Shown here: one piece after another, positions 17,084-25,602 of the stretch
Layout of the letters: each line of letters starts with the position of its first letter
Numbering within the stretch: position 1 is the stretch's first letter
From: Acinetobacter lwoffii
GTDB taxonomy: Bacteria > Pseudomonadota > Gammaproteobacteria > Pseudomonadales > Moraxellaceae
Direction: 5' to 3'
Assembly (NCBI RefSeq): GCF_024129435.1
Contig: NZ_JAMXXN010000007.1
Span: forward strand, 62,001 to 126,000
Length of the DNA: 64,000 bases
Position numbers and translations under genes: made by a program
The notes under the pieces: model-generated
What the model was told of the DNA's origin: nothing
The model's database searches: none
Seen by the model: only the letters and a program-made list of their open reading frames with translations

Positions 17084-17116
17084 TAAAAAAACGACCTTTG
17101 CGGGTCGTTTTTTTTG
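17084..17116 (+). terminator. intrinsic terminator after rpmG
   Basis: ACGACC and GGTCGT stem with flanking A-run and an 8-T tract directly after the ribosomal operon. Confidence 0.92.
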
Positions 17117-17205
17117 CACTTTTTTTATCCGACTTGATAAACTTTCTGCATGTTTTGGCACTTTTTGTGCTTATTTCCCAGCAAACCTAGCTAAAGGAGT
17201 ATTTA

Positions 17206-18921
17206 GTGCCACATGACGTAGAGCTCATTATATTACTGGCTGTTGGTTTTGGCTTAGCTTTGGTCTTTGGCTATCTCGCTGCACGGTTACGTCTTCCCCC
17301 TTTGATCGGTTACTTAATTGCCGGCATTCTGATTAGTCCCCATACACCCGGTGTGGTCGGTGATATTCATCTGGCCAACCAACTGGCAGAACTTGGCGTC
17401 ATGTTCCTGATGTTTGGCGTCGGAATGCATTTTTCCCTGAACGATCTGATGCAGGTACGCCGGATTGCCCTGCCTGGTGCGATTTTACAGATTGCAGTTG
17501 CCACCTTGCTCGGGGTTGGAGTTTCGATGCTGTGGGGCTGGAGCTTTGGCTCAGCACTGGTCTTCGGCCTAAGCCTGTCTTGTGCCAGTACCGTGGTTCT
17601 ACTCAAAGCCCTTGGTGATCGTGGCTTACTGGATTCAATCAATGGCCGAATTGCTGTTGGCTGGTTGCTGGTCGAAGATCTGGTCATGGTCTTGGCGCTG
17701 GTACTGTTACCTGCCACTGCGGTGCTTTTAGGTGGGCAAGCGCTGGAAGGTGCAAGCGATGAGAATATCTGGCTCACCTTAGGCATTACCCTGCTCAAAG
17801 TCGCAGGTTTTATTGCCTTCATGCTGATTATTGGTAAACGCTTGATTCCGATGATCATACAGGTGGTGGCACGTCTCGGTTCACGTGAGCTGTTTACCTT
17901 AACTGTGGTGGCAGCTGCTGTTTCGATTGCCTTTGGTGCCTATAAAGTCTTTGGCGTGTCGATGGCACTGGGTGCTTTCTTTGCCGGAATGGTCGTTAAG
18001 GAATCTGATTTCAGTCATCGTGCTGAAGAAGAAACCTTACCACTGCGTGAAATTTTCTCGATTTTATTCTTTGTTTCCGTCGGCATGCTGTTTGATCCGC
18101 GCATTTTGCTGGAACAGCCTTTACATGTACTGGCCGTGGTCGCGATTATCATGATTGGTAAAACTATTGCTGCGATGGCACTGGTGCTGTTCTTCCGTTA
18201 TCCGATCAATACCGCCTTGACCGTCGGTGCTTCTCTGGCACAGATTGGTGAGTTCTCCTTTATTTTGGCTGCACTCGGTGTTTCGCTCAACCTGCTTTCG
18301 CTGGAAGGTCAAAACCTGATTCTAGCAGGTGCCTTAATTTCGATTACGCTTAACTCCTTTATCTTTTCCGCGATTGAGCCGGTACAGAAATGGATTCGGG
18401 AACGCTCGACTCTGGCCCGATTACTGGAACGCAGTGGTGACCCTCTGGCGATGTTACCCGATGAAGTCTCACAGGATTACCTGCGCGATCAGGTGGTCAT
18501 TATTGGCCATGGTGAGGTCGGGCGTCGCATTACCCGCTCATTGATGCAAGAAAATATCAAGGTGGTGATTGCCGAAGAAAACCGTGACATCGTCGAAAAC
18601 CTACGTGAGAAAGGCATTGCTGCGGTGTCTGGTGTTGCCACTGAGGCTGGCGTACTGATTCAGGCACATATCCAGCATGCGCGCTTACTGGTCATTTCCC
18701 CTATGGATATCATCGATATTCATAAAATTGTCGATATTGCCAAGACCTTGAATCCACAAATTCAGGTACTGGTCTGTGCAGAAAGCAAGGAAGAAGCTGA
18801 AGCCATTCGTCGGGATAATGTCGGTGCTGTTTATTATGCCAAAGAAGAAATGGCGAAAAATATGAGCAATCATATTTTGAACCAGATTGAGATCGCGCAT
18901 CAGCATACGCCTTCTCATTAA
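17206..18921 (+). CDS. Kef-type monovalent cation:proton antiporter (CPA2) with TrkA-N domain
   Basis: A 571-aa CPA2 antiporter exchanging K+ or Na+ for protons across the inner membrane. About 12 hydrophobic segments fill residues 1-390, with PPLIGYLIAGILISP, LAELGVMFLMFGVGMHFS and GWLLVEDLVMVLALVLLP typical of KefB/KefC/YbaL. The cytosolic C-terminal part holds a Rossmann TrkA-N domain starting DQVVIIGHGEVGRRITRSLM (about residue 425), which binds NAD(H) or nucleotide. It starts with GTG at 17206, supported by AAAGGAG 7 bases upstream. The relatives YbaL and KefB are both plausible names; the absence of an ancillary KefF/G gene favours the YbaL-like type. Confidence 0.9.
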   Translation: MPHDVELIILLAVGFGLALVFGYLAARLRLPPLIGYLIAGILISPHTPGVVGDIHLANQLAELGVMFLMFGVGMHFSLNDLMQVRRIALPGAILQIAVATLLGVGVSMLWGWSFGSALVFGLSLSCASTVVLLKALGDRGLLDSINGRIAVGWLLVEDLVMVLALVLLPATAVLLGGQALEGASDENIWLTLGITLLKVAGFIAFMLIIGKRLIPMIIQVVARLGSRELFTLTVVAAAVSIAFGAYKVFGVSMALGAFFAGMVVKESDFSHRAEEETLPLREIFSILFFVSVGMLFDPRILLEQPLHVLAVVAIIMIGKTIAAMALVLFFRYPINTALTVGASLAQIGEFSFILAALGVSLNLLSLEGQNLILAGALISITLNSFIFSAIEPVQKWIRERSTLARLLERSGDPLAMLPDEVSQDYLRDQVVIIGHGEVGRRITRSLMQENIKVVIAEENRDIVENLREKGIAAVSGVATEAGVLIQAHIQHARLLVISPMDIIDIHKIVDIAKTLNPQIQVLVCAESKEEAEAIRRDNVGAVYYAKEEMAKNMSNHILNQIEIAHQHTPSH

Positions 18922-18947
18922 AGTTTTTCTTTGAATAAACACTGAAT

Positions 18948-18980
18948 AAAAAAAAGTTGCCGGATCTGGCAACTTTTTTT
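18948..18980 (+). terminator. intrinsic terminator after the antiporter gene
   Basis: GTTGCC and GGCAAC around GGATCT, with long flanking A and T runs that extend the stem. Confidence 0.9.
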
Positions 18981-19135
18981 ATGGACATCAATATATCTCT
19001 GAGCCAAAGATTTTATTAACACACTGGCTTCAGACTGCTCACGACTTAAATTTTAAAATACTGATTTTTCATCTTCATTTCAAATGAACGTTTTTATGGT
19101 ACTTAAAATCTGCCTAATTTAATAACCTATAAAAC

Positions 19136-19164
19136 TCAAAAAGCACACCGATAGTGTGCTTTCT
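19136..19164 (-). terminator. terminator after the 92-aa gene
   Basis: AAGCACAC and GTGTGCTT around CGATA; on the minus strand it is followed by a T-rich run. Confidence 0.7.
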
Positions 19165-19180
19165 AAATAAATTTCAACGA

Positions 19181-19459
19181 TTAACTCATATACTTTGGTT
19201 CTTCATCCACAACTTCAGCCTGCCACTCATTGACCTGCTGTTCCAGCAAACCATAGAGTGCTGCCTGAATCATCTGTTGCGCAATCACGGGCGTCTGCTC
19301 TCCAAGTAAAGCTTTCACCTCATCATTAAATTGAATCATGACCAAAGGCTGTTTATGTGAGCCTGCATTGCGTAGAGCCAACGCGCCACCTTCAAGTTGA
19401 ACGAGTTCTAAAATCGCGTCTTGATTACCAAATAAATCTTTCAACTGTTCTATAGACAT
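19181..19459 (-). CDS. conserved 92-aa hypothetical protein
   Basis: I start at the ATG at 19457-19459 (MSIEQLKDLFGNQDAIL) because GGAGG lies 5 bases upstream; the frame extends to 19501 without a better signal. The protein is 92 aa, acidic, probably cytoplasmic and alpha/beta, with LVMIQFNDEVKALLGEQTPVIAQQMIQAAL as its most regular helical part. It precedes topA on the same strand, with DUF6586-like, RRM and helicase genes in between, a neighbourhood reminiscent of small conserved genes next to topA in Pseudomonas. I do not recognise a named family. Confidence 0.75.
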   Translation of the reverse strand: MSIEQLKDLFGNQDAILELVQLEGGALALRNAGSHKQPLVMIQFNDEVKALLGEQTPVIAQQMIQAALYGLLEQQVNEWQAEVVDEEPKYMS

Positions 19460-19564
19460 ATATCCTCCATGTTCAACATGGTGGCAAAGCGCCGGGTGCA
19501 CTTTGCATCATTAGAGTAATTGATATAGGGTTAAAAATTGCATTTTCAAGTACAGCCGATCCGA

Positions 19565-20068
19565 TTAAAATTCAATCATCTCATTACGAAAACCATCAAT
19601 TAATTGGGTCAGGTCACGATGCCACTCTCTCAATATAGCAGTATCAGGTAACCATGCTTGTGGAGACTGTGTGACTTTAATGATGAGATTTGAGGAAGTT
19701 TCGTCTTCAGGTTCTGGGGTACTTGGTTCGGGCGCATACTGGCACAGACGGTAAGCACGTTTCAGTTCAGCAATGAAACCGCTCTTGGATAAATGTTGCA
19801 GCACCGCCACTTCCGGCGAAATCTGGCCTTTGGCCGCCATCAGTTCTTCGATCGATTTTAGCGTCGGATGAGGATCATTCAGGCGATAGTAACGCACCAG
19901 TTCCTGTAAAAATGCTAACAAAGCACCATGCAAATGAAACACAGTTGCTTCACGTTGTGCCTGAGCCTGTTGTACATGTTCAGTTTGCTCTGCTTGCTGG
20001 CAGGATAGACGGGCAAAATACAGTTTTTGATTGGTACGGTCCGCATGATAGCGAGCAACACGGGTCAT
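19565..20068 (-). CDS. DUF6586-like conserved protein
   Basis: A 167-aa protein, mostly helical and cytoplasmic, starting MTRVARYHADRTNQKLYFARLSCQQAE. The TNQKLYFA segment near the N-terminus and the following Gln/Ala-rich helix are what I remember of the DUF6586 family found near topA in Pseudomonas; the assignment is from memory. A flexible acidic stretch (PEPSTPEPEDETS, about residues 113-125) separates the N-terminal helical part from a short C-terminal module ending LREWHRDLTQLIDGFRNEMIEF. No catalytic motif is apparent. It sits between the 92-aa gene and an RRM gene on the same strand. Confidence 0.65.
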   Translation of the reverse strand: MTRVARYHADRTNQKLYFARLSCQQAEQTEHVQQAQAQREATVFHLHGALLAFLQELVRYYRLNDPHPTLKSIEELMAAKGQISPEVAVLQHLSKSGFIAELKRAYRLCQYAPEPSTPEPEDETSSNLIIKVTQSPQAWLPDTAILREWHRDLTQLIDGFRNEMIEF

Positions 20069-20225
20069 CGAGATTTCCTAAGGGTTAAAACAAATTTTGG
20101 CTTTTATAAAGTAAAAGGTTCGTCTGCATTTCGCAATCAAAAGATGTTTAGACTGAATCCATCCAGCACTGAAATTCAGAGCATTGAGCTGATTGAACAG
20201 CTACGGCAATGCTAAATTTCGACCA

Positions 20226-20258
20226 TAAAAAAGGAGCCTATCAAGTGCTCCTTTTTTG
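20226..20258 (-). terminator. intrinsic terminator after the RRM gene
   Basis: AAAAAAGGAGC and GCTCCTTTTTT around a 9-base loop; the minus-strand T-tract follows the RRM stop. Confidence 0.88.
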
Positions 20259-20261
20259 AGT

Positions 20262-20513
20262 TTAAGCCTGAGGCTTATCTTCTGCGGCTTTCACGCGGAT
20301 CCCATGTCCGTGCAGGCGTAAAGTGTTCAGGCCTTTAATGGCTTTGACTGCTTCACGGCCATGTGGCATTTCTACAAAAGCAAAACCTTTTGATTTGCCT
20401 GTTGATGCATCAAGCACCAAAGTACAGGTCTCCACTGTGCCATATTCCTGGAACAGTTTCAGCAATTCGGCTTCTGTGACCGTACGTTCTAAATTACGAA
20501 CTAAAATTTTCAT
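20262..20513 (-). CDS. RNA recognition motif (RRM) protein
   Basis: An 83-aa single-domain RNA-binding protein: RNP2 is ILVRNL (residues 3-8) and RNP1 is KGFAFVEM (42-49), separated by the usual helix VTEAELLKLFQEYGTVE, so the complete beta-alpha-beta-beta-alpha-beta fold is present. Small bacterial RRM proteins bind single-stranded RNA and are often cold-induced; the cellular role here is unknown. The tail is short (AAEDKPQA). It stands between its own terminator and a spacer before the UvrD-like gene, so it is likely its own transcription unit. Confidence 0.92.
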   Translation of the reverse strand: MKILVRNLERTVTEAELLKLFQEYGTVETCTLVLDASTGKSKGFAFVEMPHGREAVKAIKGLNTLRLHGHGIRVKAAEDKPQA

Positions 20514-20596
20514 CTTACAACCTTAAGAAGATAGGCAAAAAATATCAAAAAGCACGCGCCTACTCTACTTTTTGCATGAAACAACTTTGCTATAGT

Positions 20597-22585
20597 TTAA
20601 TCGAGATCAATCCCAAAATCTAAATTAATCGACTTGCGTTCAATCAAGGCACTTTTTACGGTTTGCTGCCGAGTTTTGTAATGGGTTTCCGTGGTGCATA
20701 AATGCCGGGTAAGATCATTCAGGAAATAGCTTTCGACTTTACGCCCCTGCTCATCGACCGTTTCCCGCGCCCAATGATTCAGGTTCTGTTTGGTCAGAAT
20801 CAATTCATTTTTTGCCCGGGTCAATGCTACATACAGCACACGACGCTCTTCTTCGACATCATCAAAATCACCTTGGGCACGTGCATGTGGATAATTGCCT
20901 GGGGTGACATTGGCCACATAACAGACATTTTGCTCGGTGCCTTTGGCCGAGTGAATGGTGATTAAGGTCACCACATCATGGTCCGACTGGCGTTCAATTT
21001 CCGAGATTGACACCGGATCTAGTACATATTCCTCTAAAAACTCACTCAGCTGCGAATGCTTGGAGGCCAGCTGTTTGACCAGTTCAAAATCACTCTGGCG
21101 ACGTGGCCAATCCTTTTTATAGTTTTCTGCCAGTTGAGATTCAATCGCCTGAATCGCAAGACTGACACAGGCTTGCACTTCGCCTTTGAGCACATTCATC
21201 TGCTGCATGATCAGAATGGTTTCTAGCGGTATCTTGCCAAACTGTTCTAATTTCTTTGCAATCTGATCCATTTCAGTTTCAGCCAATAGCTGCTGTGACA
21301 GCTTGCTGGCACCGACATCACCCACACCATTCCACAGGGTCAAGAAACGCATCCAGGCAATATCATCCAATGGATTAGCCACCACGCGCAGCATGCTGAG
21401 CAAATCTTTCACATGCGCCGTTTCCAGCAGCTTCATGCCACCAATAAAGCGATACGGTACATTGGCTGCAATACAGGCCGCTTCAATGTGCCGCGCGGCA
21501 AAGCTGGAACGAACCAGCACCATATGCTCGCCCCATTTGCTGCCTTGCAGATAATGGCGTTCTTTAATATCAATCGCAATCCATTTGGCTTCATCAAACT
21601 CATTCGGGAAGATATGCATACGCGGCTTTACACCTTCTCCGCGATAAGCTTCTAGACGTTTGTCATATTTGATTTCAGACTGATCCAGCAGCCAGTTAGA
21701 CAGATCGAGAATTTCCTGGGTCGAGCGGTAGTTCTTTTCTAATTTGAAAATCTGCGCATCTGGCACACGTTCTTTGAAATGGTGAATATTTTCAAAGTCT
21801 GCACCACGAAAGCCATAAATCGACTGGGCATCATCACCGACACAAAACAGGCTGATCCGGTCTTTAAGTGGTTCGAGCAAAGCCCATTGTAATGGATTGG
21901 TATCCTGCATTTCATCGACCAGCATATGTCGACAGATTGAAGCGACATAGTCGACCAGACCTTCGGACTGTGCCAGCGCCGTAGCCACTACCGCCAGAAT
22001 GTCATCATAATCCAGAAAGCTGCGTGCCTGCTTACGTGCTTCGTACTCTTTCATAATCTCGGCAATCTGGTCCTTTAAGGCCAGATATTCCGGCATCTGT
22101 TTTTCTAATGCCAGACTGAGTTTTTGCCGGGTATTCCTTGCAAAAGAATATAGATCACATAGTTCCTGAGGCTTAGGCAGATGGTTGGGATTTTTCTTGT
22201 CATCACGACCGCGAATCAGGCGGAACATCATCAGCTGATCATCACGATCAATAATCGAAAACTGTTCCAGACCAAAGGCTTTGGGAATACGGCGCAGCAG
22301 ATACATACAGAAAGTATGAAAAGTCGAGGCTCGCAGTCCCTTGGCTTGTTCACCAAGTGCCAGTTCGACACGCGCCACAATTTCACTGGCAGCCCGGCGG
22401 GTAAAGGTTAGAATTTGAATCTGGTTGGCAGGCATGCCTTGTTCAATTAAGTAAGCTGCGCGTGCCACGATGGTCTTGGTTTTGCCACAACCTGCCCCCG
22501 CCAGCACCAAACTGTGTTTTGCTTCTGTGGTGGCTGCTTGTCTTTGCTGAGGGTTTAATTCATCAATCAGGGTGGCTAAACTCAT
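20597..22585 (-). CDS. UvrD/Rep-family (superfamily 1A) ATP-dependent helicase
   Basis: A 662-aa 3'-5' DNA helicase. Motifs: LNPQQRQAA (Q motif), Walker A AGAGCGKT (29-36), FTRRAASEI (Ia), DYDDIL, DEMQDTN (Walker B, motif II), GDDAQSIYGFRGAD (III), LEKNYRST (IV), VVTLITIHSAKGTEQNVCYV (V) and EERRVLYVALTRAKNEL (VI). It is close to Rep/UvrD size but its region after motif IV is shorter and the motif II is DEMQDT instead of DEFQDT, so I do not call it uvrD or rep. Start at the ATG at 22583-22585; a GTG two codons upstream is possible. Likely role: repair or replication restart. Confidence 0.9.
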   Translation of the reverse strand: MSLATLIDELNPQQRQAATTEAKHSLVLAGAGCGKTKTIVARAAYLIEQGMPANQIQILTFTRRAASEIVARVELALGEQAKGLRASTFHTFCMYLLRRIPKAFGLEQFSIIDRDDQLMMFRLIRGRDDKKNPNHLPKPQELCDLYSFARNTRQKLSLALEKQMPEYLALKDQIAEIMKEYEARKQARSFLDYDDILAVVATALAQSEGLVDYVASICRHMLVDEMQDTNPLQWALLEPLKDRISLFCVGDDAQSIYGFRGADFENIHHFKERVPDAQIFKLEKNYRSTQEILDLSNWLLDQSEIKYDKRLEAYRGEGVKPRMHIFPNEFDEAKWIAIDIKERHYLQGSKWGEHMVLVRSSFAARHIEAACIAANVPYRFIGGMKLLETAHVKDLLSMLRVVANPLDDIAWMRFLTLWNGVGDVGASKLSQQLLAETEMDQIAKKLEQFGKIPLETILIMQQMNVLKGEVQACVSLAIQAIESQLAENYKKDWPRRQSDFELVKQLASKHSQLSEFLEEYVLDPVSISEIERQSDHDVVTLITIHSAKGTEQNVCYVANVTPGNYPHARAQGDFDDVEEERRVLYVALTRAKNELILTKQNLNHWARETVDEQGRKVESYFLNDLTRHLCTTETHYKTRQQTVKSALIERKSINLDFGIDLD

Positions 22586-22738
22586 TTTCACTCATCATTT
22601 TGTGGATGTATGTAGTTTAACAGATCGCTTTCAGAATTATGGCTTTTCAGTTGCCCTGAAACTGTCTCCAATTTTATTTTCTTGATTTGATATTAGCTGA
22701 CGACAGGGCGTGCTGGATTGCAGCAGAGAGAAATACTT

Positions 22739-23878
22739 TCACTCTGTCAAAAGATTTTTGACTATCTCAGCGACAGCTTTCTCCAAGTTCATTTCCGCAT
22801 TTTTTAAGGCTTCCTCTAAAGGACAATCTGGTGGATTAATACCAATAATCTGGCTAAATCCTGATTCAAACAGATCCTCAATTCCTTCGCCGACTAGACC
22901 CGCAAAAGCGATTACCGGTTTATTAAATTTCCTGGCGAGCTGTGCTACCCCAAAAGGGGTCTTGCCCAAAGATGTTTGACTATCAATTTTACCTTCACCG
23001 GTCAGGACATAATCTGCTTGCGCTATTTTCTCACTCAGTTGAACCTGTTCAATCATCAGTTCCACCCCGGACCGAATAGAGGCAGCGGTGAATGCCATTA
23101 AACCAAAACCCAGCCCACCGGCTGCACCCGCACCTGCCACATGACGATAATCACAGCCAATCTGCCCAGCGACTACATCGGCAAAATGACCGAGGTTTTG
23201 ATCCAGTTGCTTGATCATTTCCGGGGTTGCACCTTTCTGTGGTCCAAAGATTATCGATGCACCATTTGGTCCACACAGTGGATTGTTGACATCCGATGCA
23301 ATGATTATTTCAGTATCTACTAAACATGGATCCAGTCCAGATAAATCCATTGATTTGACCTGATCCAAGTTTCCACCACAGACCTGAATTAACTCTCCCG
23401 CATGATTTAGAAACTGCACACCCAGTGCTTGCGCCATCCCTGCACCACCATCATTGGTAATACTGCCGCCCGACCCCATGATGATTTTTTTCACACTCAA
23501 GTCCAATGCCTGTTTGATCATTTCTCCTGTGCCATAAGTTGAAGTGAGCATCGGATTACGCTGTGAAGGCTTCAATAAATGAATGCCATTGGCCTTGGCC
23601 ATTTCAATCACAGCAGTTTGACCTGCATCAATCAAACCCCAATAGGTCTGAATACGTTGCTCAGGCAGTGGTCCGGTCACTTCACATGCAATACTTTGCC
23701 CCTTTAAACTTGAAATCAATGCATCGACCGTGCCTTCACCACCATCGGCCATTGGCACATGAATGATGTGGGCATCCGGAATGACGTTCTGGATACCGCG
23801 TTGCATGGCCTGACAAACCTGCGCAGCAGACATGCTTTCTTTAAACGAGTCAGGAGCAAGCACAAAGGTGAGCGACAT
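22739..23878 (-). CDS. glycerate 2-kinase (GlxK/GarK family)
   Basis: A 379-aa glycerate kinase phosphorylating glycerate with ATP, in glyoxylate/glycerate use. Typical motifs: LAPDSFKESMSAAQVCQAM at the N-terminus, PMADGGEGTVDAL, MGSGGSITNDGGAGMAQALG, ASDVNNPLCGPNGA and TGEGKIDSQTSLGKTPFGVA. I start at the ATG at 23876-23878 (MSLTFVLAPDSF), which matches the family start, although the open frame goes back to 23899. No other glyoxylate-pathway gene is adjacent, so the physiological source of glycerate is not evident from the neighbourhood. Confidence 0.93.
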   Translation of the reverse strand: MSLTFVLAPDSFKESMSAAQVCQAMQRGIQNVIPDAHIIHVPMADGGEGTVDALISSLKGQSIACEVTGPLPEQRIQTYWGLIDAGQTAVIEMAKANGIHLLKPSQRNPMLTSTYGTGEMIKQALDLSVKKIIMGSGGSITNDGGAGMAQALGVQFLNHAGELIQVCGGNLDQVKSMDLSGLDPCLVDTEIIIASDVNNPLCGPNGASIIFGPQKGATPEMIKQLDQNLGHFADVVAGQIGCDYRHVAGAGAAGGLGFGLMAFTAASIRSGVELMIEQVQLSEKIAQADYVLTGEGKIDSQTSLGKTPFGVAQLARKFNKPVIAFAGLVGEGIEDLFESGFSQIIGINPPDCPLEEALKNAEMNLEKAVAEIVKNLLTE

Positions 23879-23943
23879 GGTGTGATCTTTTATCCACAAA
23901 TGAAGTCTAAATTGTGGATAAATCCAGCACTATCCACAAGTCT

Positions 23944-24699
23944 TTATTTCCAGCCCAGTTCAATTGCAGTTATCTCATTAATCAAGGTTTGATTTAAAGA
24001 TTCTGGCATTTTACTGGTAGTTTGAGACAGTGGAATATGTCCTGCCATCAGCTCCACCTTGGCTTGCGGAAATAAGGGTTGCTGATCTGGAAATGCATAA
24101 CCCAGCGGATAAATCGGTTGGCCTGTCGCTAAATCATATTTATCCGAGGCGCCAAAGGCATGCAGTAATTCATGCACCAAGACAATTTTATTCTGTTCAG
24201 TCTGTTGCTTGGATGCAAATAGATTCACCGAACCAATCCGGCCTTTTTGCAAGGCAGTTGAATGCTTTAATTGCTTGGTTTGTACAGGATCATAGTAATT
24301 TAAAAATAAAGTCACATTGGCTGAAGGATCTGAACTCTGTTGCTGTTTCCAGGCATAAAACCGGAATTTTAAACTCCATAAAACTGTATTGATGAGTGAA
24401 GCCTGCTCAGGGCCTTTGGGCGGTAGAACTTTAAGCTCACGGCCTAAATTAAAATAAAAATAAGTAGGCTGTCCGCGATACTGCTGAGCTGCTTGTTCCA
24501 GATATTTCCGTGCTCTATTCAGGTCCTGACTCGACAGTTGCTGGATGTATTGCTGTGTGGTCGGTAATCCATCAGCATTAATCGGATGCAGCAACACAAT
24601 AATCGGCTTTGACCAGTTCGGGTTTTGATCACGATAGGCATTGACCGCGACAATCAATAAGATGATTAATAAAATCAGAATCCGAATCTTTTTCCACAT
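23944..24699 (-). CDS. membrane-anchored HExxH metalloprotease-like protein
   Basis: A 251-aa protein with an N-terminal membrane anchor (about residues 5-20, MWKKIRILILLIILLIVAV start) and a periplasmic-looking domain. Residues His176-Glu177-Leu-Leu-His180 followed by Ala-Phe-Gly183 and Asp186 give HExxHxxGxxD, the zinc-binding consensus of metzincin-like peptidases in which Asp replaces the third His. A methionine at 218 in VELMAG could serve as the Met-turn. I do not recognise a named family. It lies 5 bases downstream of the NYN gene on the same strand, so the two are probably co-transcribed. Peptidase activity is an inference from motif only. Confidence 0.6.
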   Translation of the reverse strand: MWKKIRILILLIILLIVAVNAYRDQNPNWSKPIIVLLHPINADGLPTTQQYIQQLSSQDLNRARKYLEQAAQQYRGQPTYFYFNLGRELKVLPPKGPEQASLINTVLWSLKFRFYAWKQQQSSDPSANVTLFLNYYDPVQTKQLKHSTALQKGRIGSVNLFASKQQTEQNKIVLVHELLHAFGASDKYDLATGQPIYPLGYAFPDQQPLFPQAKVELMAGHIPLSQTTSKMPESLNQTLINEITAIELGWK

Positions 24700-24704
24700 A
24701 TCGA

Positions 24705-25517
24705 TTACACACTCTGCTTTTTCATTTTTCTTAAATACATTTGGCTACCTTGCATTTTTGTTTCAAATACTCCCAAGGCTTTTACTAAGCCAGATAGCTT
24801 GTCAAATCCGTAATTTCGAGTATCAAAATCTGGCTTTACTGTATTTATATATGTTCCGACTAAGCCAAGATATGCCCATCCATTTTCATCTGCGTTATCT
24901 TTTACGGCTTTATAAATCAGATTCAGCGTAGCTCGATCCATCGTTTCAGGAAGATTCGAATTTTCCTTAGGCTGAGGCAAAATTTTATGATCAAGAGATT
25001 TGTCAGAGCTTAATACTTTCTTTTGGGAAACATTAGAAAGTTCATCATCTTCCTGTTGCTTGATTTCACTATCTACAAGTAAATTTTCGATATAAATGAA
25101 CTTGTCACAGGCTTTCTTAAATGCTTCAGGTGTAGCTTTTTTGCCAAAGCCATACACAGTTAGACCATTTTCACGAATACGTGAAGCTAAGGGCGTGAAA
25201 TCACTATCACTGGATACAATACAAAATCCATCTAATGCACCTGCATAAAGTAAATCCATAGCATCAATGATCAGGATCATATCCGTCGCATCTTTACCCT
25301 TGGTATAAGCGAATTGTTGTACCGGAGTGATGGCATGAGGAAGGAGTACATCTCGCCATTTCTTTAAAGTTTCGCTGCTCCAGTCCCCATACACACGTTT
25401 GACACTGGCAATGCCATATTTCGCAACTTCTTCCAACACTGATGAAATCGCGTTGATAGAAGAATTATCCGCATCGATTAATACAGCGAACTTTTTTGTC
25501 TGAATATCCACATCCAC
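24705..25517 (-). CDS. NYN-domain protein with C-terminal OST-HTH/LOTUS-like domain
   Basis: A 270-aa protein. Residues 9-150 form a NYN (PIN-like) RNase fold: FAVLIDADNSS with Asp15/Asp17, KGKDATDMILIIDAMDLL with Asp76, Asp79 and Asp86, and VSSDSDFTPLASRIRENG with Asp104/Asp106, a complete acidic metal centre. After an acidic linker (about 150-195), residues 195-265 (TMDRATLNLIYKAVKDNADENGWAYLGLVGTYI split over motifs, then DFDTRNYGFDKLSGLVKAL) match an OST-HTH/LOTUS module, which binds RNA. Such proteins are presumed ribonucleases. The gene seems richer in AT than its neighbours. It starts with GTG at 25517 or 25511; no decisive ribosome binding site. Confidence 0.85.
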   Translation of the reverse strand: MDVDIQTKKFAVLIDADNSSINAISSVLEEVAKYGIASVKRVYGDWSSETLKKWRDVLLPHAITPVQQFAYTKGKDATDMILIIDAMDLLYAGALDGFCIVSSDSDFTPLASRIRENGLTVYGFGKKATPEAFKKACDKFIYIENLLVDSEIKQQEDDELSNVSQKKVLSSDKSLDHKILPQPKENSNLPETMDRATLNLIYKAVKDNADENGWAYLGLVGTYINTVKPDFDTRNYGFDKLSGLVKALGVFETKMQGSQMYLRKMKKQSV

Positions 25518-25561
25518 CCCAAAATATTATTTTTAATTTTTTGTATAAATGATTCTGACAT

Positions 25562-25590
25562 AAAAAATGCCGACTTTCGTCAGCATTTTT
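25562..25590 (-). terminator. intrinsic terminator after topA
   Basis: AAAAATGCCGAC and GTCAGCATTTTT with one mismatch and a TTTC loop. Its stem sequence closely matches the terminator at 3213-3243. Confidence 0.8.
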
Positions 25591-25602
25591 GAATCTTAGA
25601 AT

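Noticed and set aside
20130..20215. Short frame MFRLNPSSTEIQSIELIEQL before the RRM gene
   Set aside because: It is about 23 codons, lacks a ribosome binding site and has no neighbour that would explain it; a chance frame is more likely.
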